Shown piece by piece: positions 43,429 to 55,826 of a DNA stretch of 64,000 bases. The number at the start of each line of letters is the position of its first letter. Position 1 is the stretch's first letter. Both the position numbers and the translations under genes were made by a program. Under the pieces are notes generated by a model that was not told the origin of the DNA, did not search any database, and saw only the letters and a list, made by a program, of their open reading frames with translations. Source of the stretch: Petrolisthes cinctipes (Eukaryota > Arthropoda > Malacostraca > Decapoda > Porcellanidae). The stretch covers positions 2,233,001-2,297,000 of the forward strand of contig JAWQEG010001559.1 in assembly GCA_033782935.1 (NCBI GenBank), read 5' to 3'.

Positions 43429-44358
43429 TAGTGGTAGTAATCGATTAATACTAGAGTACTATAGCTTTGTATATAATAAGCAATCACAGTAGCCTATATA
43501 ACATCAAGGAAGTCCTTGTGTCATTACCCGGGGTGAACAGACTCTAGAGTACACAGTAACAGTTTATTGGTAGGTACAAGGAATCACACGGTAATGTAGA
43601 ATGCCAGCCTGCAGTGTAGTGCTGTGGTAGAGCCGTAGTTGCTGCAGGAGAGTTGTCTGGGGCTGTAGAGTACACGTGTGATTGAGACGGGAACACGGTA
43701 GTAGACTTGATGCAGGCGAGGCAGGTACGGCGGCAGGGCAGGTGTTCCTCGGTCCAGAGCTCGTTGGTAAGACGTCAGTCCAGCGGTAGCGTGGCCCTTT
43801 TATTCAGTATGGCTACGGTCCTGGATGTACCGTCGTGACGTGATAGTACGACCCTGAATGTAGGCAGGTATTCTACCCAGGGATGACTCATTGCTGGGAC
43901 AAGGAGTGGAGTCTGGCGGCCGGTGTCCCTAGAGAGGCGGCCTGTCTGGCGGCCGGTATCTCAAGAGGGGATTAAGCCGCGTCTGGGAGAGGGATTAAGG
44001 TACCCGCCACTCCGTGGGATGACTCAAGATCGAGGTGCAGGGTTATAGAGGAGCGAAAAAAGGAATATAGGAGCGGCTATATATGGAGCCGCTACACCTA
44101 TATTACCAGATGTAAAAATGTACCAAAAAGAAATGGCATTGTGTATCGGTACGTAATATTCTGTAAGCAAACAAAGCCATATATCTCATGATTTAACTTG
44201 TATATCATCAAACAAGTTCATATTTATGGTAGAATTATATGTAAATCTTTCGTCTTTCTAATGATGATGCAATTATAATAAAATCGGTTACTCAAAAAAA
44301 TAATCGATTACAGAGATTTTCAACCAGTAATCAGAGTAATCGATTATGCCAACCACTA
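43429..44358. mobile_element. non-autonomous hAT-like element with 8-bp target duplication (unit 1)
   Basis: The left end is TAGTGGTAGTAATCGATTA. The right end is the complement of TAGTGGTTGGCATAATCGATTA. TTTCCTAA lies directly outside both ends (43421-43428 and 44359-44366), a perfect 8-bp target duplication as made by hAT transposases. The AATCGATTA-rich end is common in hAT MITEs. Without the nested candidate LTR (43519-44096) the element would be about 350 bp. No transposase. Confidence 0.88.
43519..44096 (-). repeat. candidate solo LTR, nested in the hAT-like element (unit 1)
   Basis: 578 bp starting TGTCATTACCC and ending GCCGCTACA, a TG...CA structure on either strand. Read on the minus strand there is AATAAA (plus coordinates 43563-43568) about 45 bp before the end, as expected for R/U5. 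A similar layout and end sequence occurs at 58478-58951. A 5-bp target duplication is not convincing (CCTTG and CCTAT). Confidence 0.5.
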
Positions 44359-44366
44359 TTTCCTAA

Positions 44367-45014
44367 ACATTCACATACAATTATCCCCAGAAATATTAAA
44401 TTGTTGAGGAAGTCATTATCTGCAGTAGTAGCATCTCAGTGTTTATAGGGATATTTTTAAAATTTTCGAATGAATATCAAACTTGGCACTTTTATGTAAG
44501 CCGCGCCATTCTGCAGGTAAACCCCCGGCAACAGCGGGTGCAACAACCTGTGCCGCTGGCAAAAATAATGTTAAAATGACTGTTACAAATTCGTTGTGCC
44601 AGCACCGCCGTTGAATCCGGGGGCTACCCCGGAACATTCGTGATACACTACAGATCCGCCGCAGTACCACCCTCGGAAGGTCATAGTAACAGATAAAAAT
44701 CTGAAATTCGGCTCCCAGGTCCCCGATATTTTACAGTTCGCTTCTTCGTGATGGCTTCGGGGGCTTATTCGCGTATTTGTAAACTAAGCTTTACCAAGGA
44801 ACTATATTTTAAATAAACTGTGTAAATCTGGTCCAGGGATTGAAGAATCCTACTACAATCGTGTGTGTGTGCAATACGAATTCAGCGAAGAAGAGCTTTT
44901 TCGTCAGAGTCATTTTAATGATACCACATACAGCAGAATTTGTGTAAAAATCTACAGTAAGAGCTTACCAGTATTTCATTTGCTCCTCTGTTTAACAGCA
45001 CGAAACAGAGCTTA
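44367..45014. other. spacer without recognised gene (unit 1)
   Basis: About 650 bp between the hAT-like element and the Tigger-like terminus. There is a GC-richer part around 44500-44640 with short inverted words (CCCCCGG and CCGGGGG). No ORF with a recognisable motif. Confidence 0.5.
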
Positions 45015-45690
45015 CAGTAAACCCTCGCAAACTCGGATCAATTAGGGGGAAACCCTTGTCGAGTTATCCGAAGATCCGAGATATCCGAGGGCTTAAATTT
45101 GATGAGTAGGCTACGACTGACCCCATGCACACCCGCTCTCAAAACTACATGTGCTTTCACTCGTATCTCTGGTTCCCATACCCAGCTGTGCGCACACAAA
45201 AACATGACAAATTCACAAAAAAAGATATTTTACTGCAGAAATATATCTAATATTGTATATCAACATGAAATAAGGTATTGTGGTGTGGTAGTAGGTGAGG
45301 AAGTGTGGGAATCAGAGCTGGTATTGGTCAGTTTATCAGTCACGGAGTACATGTTGCCACACGGACAAAAAATATTATTCCCGTAATTTTTATATTTTTG
45401 TGCTTACTTCTCGTACAGTAATCTCCTTTTAATGGCGCTGAAGAGAGAACTTTCTATTGATATTAGTAGCACTGCAAAGAAAAGACAGATCGTCACATTA
45501 CATGAAAAAGTCGATATTGTTAAAAGGAGAAAAAGGCGGCAACATTTGGCCATGCTATATTGATCCAAACCACTAGAACCACAATAGTTATAGACAAAGA
45601 CCACATTTTATCTCACGTTAAAGATACATCATATCCTATGCAGTCAACTATAATAACAGAGCAAAGATCAAGTTTGTTAATGTTAATGTA
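45015..45690 (+). pseudogene. pogo/Tigger-type element: left terminus and transposase N-terminus (unit 1)
   Basis: CAGTAAACCCTCGC preceded by TA (45013-45014) is a pogo/Tigger-style terminus. At 45432-45563 a frame MALKREL...KKRQIVTLHEKVDIVKR matches the psq-type helix-turn-helix start of Tigger transposases. After a frame change, 45569-45690 reads RTTIVIDKDHILSHVKD and PMQSTIITEQRSSL, matching the next part of the CENP-B-like DNA-binding region. The catalytic DDE domain was not found. A hAT-like element starts 66 bp later. Confidence 0.72.
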
Positions 45691-46432
45691 AGTCATGATC
45701 AATATATATGTGGCCATAGAGGTATAAAGGGTAAAGTCGCCCTCGTGACCTGAAAGCAAGAGTGGCAGTACTGTACGGTACGGTACTGAATTACCGTACG
45801 GTATTTATTTTTTCATCTAGATTCTAGAAATACTGTACGAAATTAAGGTGCTATATTTCTTGTTAAGTACGGTACGGTCCAAAATTATGTTATATTTTTC
45901 GTACCTTTTCCATGCCCTTTCCGTACTTTATTCAAATATCACCATACATTCCACTGTCCACTGTCCAGAATTATATCCAGAAGATAAGGCAACGAAATCA
46001 TTTTCCTGGCGAATGTCCTACTTTAAGATCTAACCCGGCCCCTATTAGTATGTGTGTGTGGACAGTCGTCTGGCGCTGACGTGTTCAGTTCTTGTCGGCT
46101 GTCCACGTACTGTACTACATTTAGTACATTGCAACAAGGGTTCTAGCACTGGGAGAAGGAAAGGCCACTCTTATGAGAGTTTTGGTAGTGGCGGTACAGC
46201 AGAGCCACCTACCAGCTAACAGGAATCACGAACAGCTGGCGCCTTTACTTACACAGGAGCGATGGTCGTTTTTTCATTTTTTTTGGTTTGCTGAAGTTGA
46301 TTTTGTGACTGAAATGGGGATTACTGGGTGCTCAAAAATAAACTGTTCCAACAACTCTGTGTGGAATAAGGACATATAAATTTTCCGCTTCTTAAAAGAT
46401 CCTAAAACGCGACTTTTTACATAACTTAGTAA

Positions 46433-46765
46433 GCTACGGAGTATAGATTTGACTGATTGTGATAGTTATACAGAATTAATTTGATATTAACTGTTGTTAG
46501 ATGATGATACCTTATCTTTTAGCAAGCTACGAAGTACAGATTAGTTTTTGTGATAGTTATACAGTAATAATTTTGATGGTAATGACATTGATATTAATAA
46601 CTGGTGTTAGATGATGTTACCTTATGCGTTCCATAGTTATACAGTAAATATATTGATGGTAATGACATTGATATTAAATTATGTTAGATGATGATGATAC
46701 CTTATTCTTTCTATAGTTATACAGTATTTTTATTGGAGGTAATGACATTGATGTTAACTGATGTT
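46433..46765. repeat. tandem repeat, unit about 80-90 bp (unit 1)
   Basis: ATAGTTATACAG recurs four times, at about 46462, 46552, 46632 and 46713, each followed by an AT-rich stretch with GGTAATGACATTGATATTAA and GTTAGATGATG. Degenerate; inside the hAT-like element. Confidence 0.75.
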
Positions 46766-47050
46766 TTCTATTTTCTTAAGTACTGTACTACAGTATAGTC
46801 TGTATATCTGTTTGTTCCTGATAGGATGGAGTATTACATATATATTTTCCTTACCTCCAGACTTTAACTATGGCTTTAGTAGGCTTGCAGACAACAATTA
46901 AGATATAATGAAAGTAACTCCTGAGTTTTCGAGACTTTCAAGCTAAGAAAGAAAGCAGGAAATAATTGATTCTAAAACATGTGTACTGTAACAGTTCCTC
47001 AGGTTATACTGCTCTAATGTACTGGTGATGACGATACGATACTATACGTA

Positions 47051-47223
47051 CAGTACAGTCGGCGGAAAAAGTCCTGTCGCCTCACCTGCTTCACCGAGAC
47101 ACGCAGTGTTCACGTACTCAAGAAATACACACGTTTCATACAACTAATAAGCACGAGTCTATAAACATCGCGTGCCTAGGTGAAGCAAGTGAGGCGACAG
47201 AACATTTGCCGCCGACTGTACTG
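47051..47223. mobile_element. 173-bp MITE with CAGTACAGTCGGCGG ends and TA target sites (unit 1)
   Basis: Inverted arms of about 45 bp: CAGTACAGTCGGCGG at the left, with CTGTCGCCTCAC further in, and the exact terminal complement CCGCCGACTGTACTG at the right. TA is at 47049-47050 and 47224-47225. TA duplication and CAGT ends fit a Tc1/mariner or pogo-type MITE. It is nested within the hAT-like element. A shorter version with TA at 47054-47055 is also possible. Confidence 0.82.
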
Positions 47224-47225
47224 TA

Positions 47226-47830
47226 TTTATAGTTCATTGTTTTGTAGTTTTAAATAAAGGCTAGTCTATAAAATCTGTATAACTGTCCTTTTCTTCAATT
47301 ATACGTCAGAATACTATTGAGAAACAATATTGTAGATATTATAAACAGGTAATAATTACTCATTTTAGATATTATGCTTCAATGTTATTAAAGTATGGAT
47401 CTTTAGCAACAAGGTCTCTGTCGTAGATATTAGGAAATGGATAATTTATTACGTAATTTGCCATTAATAGATAGACCAAGCTATATTTTTAAAATTCTCA
47501 AGCGCATGTAAAGAAAACTTGCTTGTTCTCAGAGCAAGCAAGAAAATAGGAAGCAAAAATGTTCTCATATAGTGGTGGTGTGGGTAACAATGTTATACAG
47601 TACTTATATCTCATTGATTTATAGTTTTAAGAATAAACTATATGTATGTCTTTTTTGTTGGTACTTCTATATCAAAATTTTGTTGAGAAACATAATTGTA
47701 GAGGTTATAAACAGGTCAGAATCATCGCACATTGGAGTTACTGTACGTAAATGGTAGGTATGTTTTTTTAGCAATATATTGGGGCTTTGTCAAAGATATT
47801 ATCGTAATTAATTACGTAATTTGACCACAA
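47226..47830. repeat. diverged direct repeat pair (unit 1)
   Basis: Two stretches about 370 bp apart (about 47226-47470 and 47600-47830) share, in order, AGTTTTAA, TTGAGAAACA, TTATAAACAGGT, TTAGCAA, GATATTA and TTACGTAATTTG. No coding sequence. Part of the hAT-like element interior. Confidence 0.6.
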
Positions 47831-48275
47831 TGAATGTCAATATTCATTCTACAGCCAAATAATTAGTATCAAAGGTCCTGTGTGTTACTAATAAAGAAAC
47901 TCCGATTCTATATTTAATCAGGATAACCGATAAAATTAAGAAGACGGGAGCTGGTGAGTCGATTCCCGTTGGCCGCTAAAGGTGCCACCGTCCCAGTCAG
48001 CCACAGCGACGACACCAAAATAACATTGATCTTTCTCCCAGTACTAGAATCCTTGATTGCAACCAGCCTGTTAGTGACTGTGTCAGGCCAGCCTACAGTT
48101 CATATGAGAGCATGAAAAAAGATAAAACTATTTTGTAGTTCTAATTAACCCTTAAATTATTATCATTTTGTATACATAATAATATTCTGAAGCCTTCACC
48201 TCTGGTAACTGTTAAATACATGTAAGTGACAGAGAGTAATACATTGACAAGTTCATTCTGAAGACGAAAATATTA

Positions 48276-48279
<4 letters not shown>

Positions 48280-48361
<82 letters not shown>
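48280..48361. repeat. (CT)n microsatellite, 82 bp
   Basis: Pure CT repeat. The unit 2 copy at 57341-57406 is 66 bp, the main length difference between the two units. Confidence 0.97.
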
Positions 48362-48364
<3 letters not shown>

Positions 48365-48484
48365 TATATTTACAGTGATATCCAAAAATAACAAAACTAG
48401 AAACACAATTATCAGAACTGAATCTGGAAAAGGAATTGCTTGCAGAGATATTTCATACAACTGATAAATTTTAGACACGTAATT

Positions 48485-51067
48485 ATGGCTTAACAGTGGC
48501 CAACACCATGGCAGAGGCTTTTGCAAGAGTCTCCAGCCGTGACTCTCGACCTCTGGCTGTCAGGCATGAGTTGGGAGCCCATGACCGCACTATCGTGGAT
48601 TTCTCGGGGAAGGAGAATGAAAGATATAACCATATATTCACCCTGAGAGACCTGCACTCTGCTCTCTCTCTCTCTCTGTGGCGACACTTCTCCTGCACCA
48701 GACAACATCACATATGCAATATTGCGACACTTAGGTGAGGAGGCGATCTCATTTATTTTAGCTTTATATAACAGAATCTGGCTGGAGAGTGTATTTCCCT
48801 CTGGGTGGAGGGTTGCTACCATCCTTCCTTTCCCAAGTCGGGCAAGGACTCTAGTGTTGTCCTCAATTACCGACCTATTGCCTTGACCTCCTGTCTCTGT
48901 AAACTATTTGAGAAGATGGTGAATGTCAGACTGGTATCCTTCTTGGAACGGGGTGGTTTTCTGTCTCCGTCCCAGTCTGGCTTTCGTAAACACCGTACCA
49001 CTACAGACGCTCTGGTCAGGTTGGAAGCTGCTGCATGTGAGGCTTTTGTACGACATCAACATGTGGTTTGTGTATTGTTTGATTTAGAGAAAGCCTATGA
49101 CACTACATGGCAATATGGCATCCTGCAGCAACTCCATTTATATGCCCTGCGGGGTCGCCTTCCACGCTTACTTAAAGAGTTTCTCAGTGGTCGCAGTTTT
49201 TGCGTGAGGGTTGGTACAGCCCTCTCAGCATCCATTACAAAGGAGGAGGGCATCCCACAGGGAAGCGTCCTCATTGTCACATTGTTTGCAGTAGCAATTA
49301 ATGCCATTGCCTCATCCCTTCCGGATGGTATTACCAACTCTATGTACGTTGACGAGCTGGTGGTCTGGTTTGCTGCTTCCCGTATGTCAGTGGTGGAGCA
49401 GAGCATGCAGCTTGCCCTCGACATGGTGTCACGTTGGGCTGGTTCTCATGGGTTTCACTTCTCTCCTCCCACGACGGTTGCTATGCACTTCTGCCGCATC
49501 CGAGGCATCTACCCTGATCCAGACTTATTCATGTATGATCATCGGATACGTTGTGTTGAGGAGACTCGCTATTTGATTCTTCTTTTTGACAAACGTTTGA
49601 CTTGGGTTCCCCATTTACATTCACTTAAGGTCTCTTGCCTCAAGGCTCTTAACCTGTTGAGGGTCCTGGGCCATACGTCCTATGGGGCTGATCAGGCCAC
49701 CCTCCTCCGCCTATACCATGCTCTTATTGTGTCAAAACTTAACTATGTTCATCATGCTGAGGTACGTCTAGCAACCAGAGGCTTCAGGTCGTCCCCAATC
49801 CCCAGTCTCCTGGTGGACGCTGATGAGCCACCTCTTGATCTCTGTCGCCAATCTTTGATGGTTCATTGTTGGCTTCGATTACATCGACTTCCTGGCTCCC
49901 TTCCATGCTTGGAGGTGTCATCTGATATCATGTCTCAGTACTACATTTCACGTCCTCGCACACCATGGCCCTTTGGCTTCCCTGTCAGGAAGGCAATGGA
50001 GGAGTTGGGCATTGATGACTTCCAGATTTGTCCTGTGAGGGTCCCTAGGGTGGCTCCATGGCTTCTTCCAGAAGATTTCCCCTGCACCTGCTTTTCAGAC
50101 AAGAAGGAATCTCTTCCTCCTCCAGTGGTTTGCTCCCTTTTTTTAGAACATGCCTCCTCTCACAGGGAGTCCTTCGCTGTGTACACTGATGGGTCAAAAT
50201 CTGATGCTGGAGTTGGTTTTGGAGTTGTCTTTCCTGAGTTTTGTAGAGGCGGCAGGCTCCCTTCTGTCATGTCCATTTTATATGCCCATATGCCCTCCAA
50301 GTAATTTTTTCTCTCACTCAGCCTTCTTTTACAATTTTTAGCGATTCCTGTAGTGCCTTGCAGGCCTTGTGCAATTTTAACTCTTCCCATCCCCTGGTGT
50401 TGGCCATTCTTGAGTGGCTTGTCCTTCTGGGACGTCGTGGCTGCGGAGTCACATTTTGTTGAATCCCGGCCCGTGTGGGTGTCTATGGGAATGAGCAGGC
50501 TGACGCCCTGACTAAGGCTGCAGCCTCCAGTTCTTGGCCTCCTCCAGGCGTCATCCCTTTCCTGCAGTGGACCTTCGACCCTACATAGATGCTGCCGTTC
50601 ATTCCTGCTGGCAGGACAGATGGGACGCCATCGTGGCTAACAAGCTTCGTGGTATCCGCCAGCGCCTTGGTTTGTGGAGCTACAGCGGCCTGTCCCGCCG
50701 GTGTGAGACGGCTCTTGTTGGTCTCCACATTGGCCACATTCTATTGACTCATGGCTTTTTGATGGAGAGGGCACCCCCTCCGTACTGTGATGATTATCTG
50801 GTCCCTCTGACACTGTGGCATGTTATTGCCGAGTGTACCAGCCTTGGTGACCTTTGTCGTAGGCACCTCTCTGAGTACCAGGCGGGTGACAGTTCTTACA
50901 GTCTCTCCCAGGTGCTCGGGGAGGAGACTTGTTGTGTGGGAGGGAACACCCCTCCTATGTGGAGGAGGCTGGCCTCCTCCACAAATTGTGAATGTTATGA
51001 TATTTATGGCTTTTTATATTGTTCAATGTTTTTAATTTTTATCTTTTATAAATTTTACTTGAGATAA
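48485..51067 (+). pseudogene. nLTR-4e reverse transcriptase, RNase H and C-terminus
   Basis: The 499-residue frame 48805-50304 again has YVDE (49345-49356) at the RT active site and the same RNase H deletion. Differences from nLTR-4d include Phe to Leu after GIPQGSV, Asp to Gly in HRLPD/HRLPG, Leu to Ile near 49945 and Leu to Phe near 50173. The C-terminus frame is 50534-51067. Confidence 0.9.
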
Positions 51068-51268
51068 TCAGGTTCTTTTAGTGTAAATATGCCTCTTAGT
51101 TTATATGTTCTTTTAATCATGCTGCCTATCCCTTTCGGGGTGGTGAAGCATGTTTGGTGTGTGTACATATTTTATTAATGATGTAGATGACCATTTTATG
51201 TTGGGCGGTATATGGCCCTAGCTGGTGCGCAGCCAGATGCCTACAGGCATTTATAAATCAATCAATTG
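48485..51268 (+). mobile_element. nLTR-4e: duplicate of nLTR-4d, from the RT N-terminal linker on
   Basis: Not a separate insertion: it begins at the tandem junction and is otherwise identical to 39424-42209 apart from a few substitutions. It ends in the same ATCAATCAATTGAC. Confidence 0.92.
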
Positions 51269-51315
51269 ACAGCTAATGGCTTGTAAACCACTCACGATAC
51301 ATTAATTAATGATAC

Positions 51316-51905
51316 AGGATATGGAAGTACACTCCTTTAGATGTCTGGTGATGTACTTGTAAAGTCTAAATGGACATCTTTAGGATGGATAGCCAGCTTA
51401 GAATGACCACAACTCAAAATTCACTTTTACACTCTATTTACATATTTAAGTACATTTTCACAATCTAAATTTTTTATAAAACATGTCAAAATCTCGTTTT
51501 TCATTACAACAATATGAATTATAATGTCACTGATGCTTTTCGTACATATATGGTAATTAGAGGAAACGAGGAGTAATGAAAATATGTCCTCCCACCCTTA
51601 CTGTTCGAGTAAGACTTATGGTGGTAGCTGGCTGGGCAAGGGGGGGGGGGGGGTCCTTACAAGCCCGCAATCAGTATAGCTACCCAAGACAACCATGCTA
51701 TGGGGCAGGCATTTTTAAAAACTGCTTTAACAAGAATTTTCGTCACCTTGGGTCCTCCACACTTGTTGCTGGTGATGAGAATTCTCCACCCCCGCAGTGA
51801 ACTTTGAGTTGATGTCAGCCTGAGCTGGCTACCCATCCTATAGATGTCCATTTAGTTTTCACAAGTACATCAGGAGACAGATATAGGTTTGTACTTCCAT
51901 ATCCT
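51316..51905. mobile_element. terminal-inverted-repeat element (unit 2)
   Basis: Copy of 42257-42844. The internal G run is 14 bp here (51640-51653), against 11 bp in unit 1. Confidence 0.75.
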
Positions 51906-51991
51906 ATTAACCGTCATAGTGACCGCAATTGCGGAGAAAGGCCCAGGAGAGAGAGCTGCCACAATAGATAATGCCTACGGTGTAGTGGCTA

Positions 51992-52248
51992 AACTATATA
52001 CATTTTTTGAAATGTGTATGAATTTGTATGTTGCTGGCATGTCGTAAGATACATTGCCGGTTCATTCCCAATGCTTCCGCAGTGTTTGCATGGCTGCAAT
52101 GTCTTTTTTGCCACTGGTGCATTGCGATATACCTCTGACCCATCAGCAGCCCTGCAAACACCACAGAAGTATCGATGGTGAACCAGCGATGTATCTTGGG
52201 ACATACCGGTGAGATACAAATTAATATACATTTTAAAAAAACTATATA
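51992..52248. repeat. foldback hairpin (unit 2)
   Basis: Copy of 42931-43187. Confidence 0.7.
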
Positions 52249-52489
52249 GTGATAAGTAAGGGGTAGACCGGGTATGTCGCCCCAGCTCTTTCCGGGTAAA
52301 TCTGACATGTCACTGTGGTGTGATGTTCTTGATCGTGAGTAAAATACTATAGTTTGGCCTTAATATCATAACATTTTCTGTGAAGCGTATTTTTAGAGTA
52401 AAAACACGAACGCTTATTATCATTTCTTTAATGTTTTTGTGTATCGAACAAATATTTCAGCAACCTTGTGAGAGTGGGTGGTTTCCTAA

Positions 52490-53419
52490 TAGTGGTAGTA
52501 ATCGATTAATACTAGAGTACTATAGCTTTGTATATAATAAGCAATCACAGTAGCCTATATAACATCAAGGAAGTCCTTGTGTCATTACCCGGGGTGAACA
52601 GACTCTAGAGTACACAGTAACAGTTTATTGGTAGGTACAAGGAATCACACGGTAATGTAGAATGCCAGCCTGCAGTGTAGTGCTGTGGTAGAGCCGTAGT
52701 TGCTGCAGGAGAGTTGTCTGGGGCTGTAGAGTACACGTGTGATTGAGACGGGAACACGGTAGTAGACTTGATGCAGGCGAAGCAGGTACGGCGGCAGGGC
52801 AGGTGTTCCTCGGTCCAGAGCTCGTTGGTAAGACGTCAGTCCAGCGGTAGCGTGGCCCTTTTATTCAGTATGGCTACGGTCCTGGATGTACCGTCGTGAC
52901 GTGATAGTACGACCCTGAATGTAGGCAGGTATTCTACCCAGGGATGACTCATTGCTGGGACAAGGAGTGGAGTCTGGCGGCCGGTGTCCCTAGAGAGGCG
53001 GCCTGTCTGGCGGCCGGTATCTCAAGAGGGGATTAAGCCGCGTCTGGGAGAGGGATTAAGGTACCCGCCACTCCGTGGGATGACTCAAGATCGAGGTGCA
53101 GGGTTATAGAGGAGCGAAAAAAGGAATATAGGAGCGGCTATATATGGAGCCGCTACACCTATATTACCAGATGTAAAAATGTACCAAAAAGAAATGGCAT
53201 TGTGTATCGGTACGTAATATTCTGTAAGCAAACAAAGCCATATATCTCATGATTTAACTTGTATATCATCAAACAAGTTCATATTTATGGTAGAATTATA
53301 TGTAAATCTTTCGTCTTTCTAATGATGATGCAATTATAATAAAATCGGTTACTCAAAAAAATAATCGATTACAGAGATTTTCAACCAGTAATCAGAGTAA
53401 TCGATTATGCCAACCACTA
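52490..53419. mobile_element. hAT-like element with 8-bp target duplication (unit 2)
   Basis: Copy of 43429-44358. TTTCCTAA lies at 52482-52489 and 53420-53427. Confidence 0.88.
52580..53157 (-). repeat. candidate solo LTR (unit 2)
   Basis: Copy of 43519-44096 with one substitution noted near 52787. Confidence 0.5.
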
Positions 53420-53427
53420 TTTCCTAA

Positions 53428-54075
53428 ACATTCACATACAATTATCCCCAGAAATATTAAATTGTTGAGGAAGTCATTATCTGCAGTAGTAGCATCTCAG
53501 TGTTTATAGGGATATTTTTAAAATTTTCGAATGAATATCAAACTTGGCACTTTTATGTAAGCCGCGCCATTCTGCAGGTAAACCCCCGGCAACAGCGGGT
53601 GCAACAACCTGTGCCGCTGGCAAAAATAATGTTAAAATGACTGTTACAAATTCGTTGTGCCAGCACCGCCGTTGAATCCGGGGGCTACCCCGGAACATTC
53701 GTGATACACTACAGATCCGCCGCAGTACCACCCTCGGAAGGTCATAGTAACAGATAAAAATCTGAAATTCGGCTCCCAGGTCCCCGATATTTTACAGTTC
53801 GCTTCTTCGTGATGGCTTCGGGGGCTTATTCGCGTATTTGTAAACTAAGCTTTACCAAGGAACTATATTTTAAATAAACTGTGTAAATCTGGTCCAGGGA
53901 TTGAAGAATCCTACTACAATCGTGTGTGTGTGCAATACGAATTCAGCGAAGAAGAGCTTTTTCGTCAGAGTCATTTTAATGATACCACATACAGCAGAAT
54001 TTGTGTAAAAATCTACAGTAAGAGCTTACCAGTATTTCATTTGCTCCTCTGTTTAACAGCACGAAACAGAGCTTA
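53428..54075. other. spacer without recognised gene (unit 2)
   Basis: Copy of 44367-45014; nothing coding seen. Confidence 0.5.
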
Positions 54076-54751
54076 CAGTAAACCCTCGCAAACTCGGATC
54101 AATTAGGGGGAAACCCTTGTCGAGTTATCCGAAGATCCGAGATATCCGAGGGCTTAAATTTGATGAGTAGGCTACGACTGACCCCATGCACACCCGCTCT
54201 CAAAACTACATGTGCTTTCACTCGTATCTCTGGTTCCCATACCCAGCTGTGCGCACACAAAAACATGACAAATTCACAAAAAAAGATATTTTACTGCAGA
54301 AATATATCTAATATTGTATATCAACATGAAATAAGGTATTGTGGTGTGGTAGTAGGTGAGGAAGTGTGGGAATCAGAGCTGGTATTGGTCAGTTTATCAG
54401 TCACGGAGTACATGTTGCCACACGGACAAAAAATATTATTCCCGTAATTTTTATATTTTTGTGCTTACTTCTCGTACAGTAATCTCCTTTTAATGGCGCT
54501 GAAGAGAGAACTTTCTATTGATATTAGTAGCACTGCAAAGAAAAGACAGATCGTCACATTACATGAAAAAGTCGATATTGTTAAAAGGAGAAAAAGGCGG
54601 CAACATTTGGCCATGCTATATTGATCCAAACCACTAGAACCACAATAGTTATAGACAAAGACCACATTTTATCTCACGTTAAAGATACATCATATCCTAT
54701 GCAGTCAACTATAATAACAGAGCAAAGATCAAGTTTGTTAATGTTAATGTA
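54076..54751 (+). pseudogene. pogo/Tigger-type terminus and transposase N-terminus (unit 2)
   Basis: Copy of 45015-45690. The helix-turn-helix frame is at 54493-54624 and the following CENP-B-like part is at about 54630-54751. It stops short of any DDE catalytic domain. Confidence 0.72.
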
Positions 54752-55493
54752 AGTCATGATCAATATATATGTGGCCATAGAGGTATAAAGGGTAAAGTCG
54801 CCCTCGTGACCTGAAAGCAAGAGTGGCAGTACTGTACGGTACGGTACTGAATTACCGTACGGTATTTATTTTTTCATCTAGATTCTAGAAATACTGTACG
54901 AAATTAAGGTGCTATATTTCTTGTTAAGTACGGTACGGTCCAAAATTATGTTATATTTTTCGTACCTTTTCCATGCCCTTTCCGTACTTTATTCAAATAT
55001 CACCATACATTCCACTGTCCACTGTCCAGAATTATATCCAGAAGATAAGGCAACGAAATCATTTTCCTGGCGAATGTCCTACTTTAAGATCTAACCCGGC
55101 CCCTATTAGTATGTGTGTGTGGACAGTCGTCTGGCGCTGACGTGTTCAGTTCTTGTCGGCTGTCCACGTACTGTACTACATTTAGTACATTGCAACAAGG
55201 GTTCTAGCACTGGGAGAAGGAAAGGCCACTCTTATGAGAGTTTTGGTAGTGGCGGTACAGCAGAGCCACCTACCAGCTAACAGGAATCACGAACAGCTGG
55301 CGCCTTTACTTACACAGGAGCGATGGTCGTTTTTTCATTTTTTTTGGTTTGCTGAAGTTGATTTTGTGACTGAAATGGGGATTACTGGGTGCTCAAAAAT
55401 AAACTGTTCCAACAACTCTGTGTGGAATAAGGACATATAAATTTTCCGCTTCTTAAAAGATCCTAAAACGCGACTTTTTACATAACTTAGTAA

Positions 55494-55826
55494 GCTACGG
55501 AGTATAGATTTGACTGATTGTGATAGTTATACAGAATTAATTTGATATTAACTGTTGTTAGATGATGATACCTTATCTTTTAGCAAGCTACGAAGTACAG
55601 ATTAGTTTTTGTGATAGTTATACAGTAATAATTTTGATGGTAATGACATTGATATTAATAACTGGTGTTAGATGATGTTACCTTATGCGTTCCATAGTTA
55701 TACAGTAAATATATTGATGGTAATGACATTGATATTAAATTATGTTAGATGATGATGATACCTTATTCTTTCTATAGTTATACAGTATTTTTATTGGAGG
55801 TAATGACATTGATGTTAACTGATGTT
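55494..55826. repeat. tandem repeat, unit about 80-90 bp (unit 2)
   Basis: Copy of 46433-46765. Confidence 0.75.

Larger units (their letters stand above)
39424..48484. repeat. tandem duplication, unit 1 (9061 bp)
   Basis: Unit 1 of a head-to-tail duplication; unit 2 is 48485-57529. ATGGC occurs at the start of unit 1 (39424-39428), at the junction (48485-48489) and at the end of unit 2 (57530-57534), so the breakpoints share 5 bp. Differences seen by eye are about nine substitutions plus length changes in a (CT) run at 39601, a G run at 42581 and the (CT)n at 48280. Confidence 0.93.
45757..48484. mobile_element. hAT-like element, right end missing (unit 1)
   Basis: Same as 54818-57529 of unit 2: begins CAAGAGTGGCAG after CCTGAAAG (45749-45756). 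It is cut by the duplication junction at 48484, so it lacks the last 151 bp including the right terminus. Confidence 0.8.

Noticed and set aside
47950..48000. tRNA-like B box (GAGTCGATTCCCG) suggesting a SINE
   Set aside because: No A box at the proper distance, no cloverleaf, and no second copy other than the tandem duplicate.
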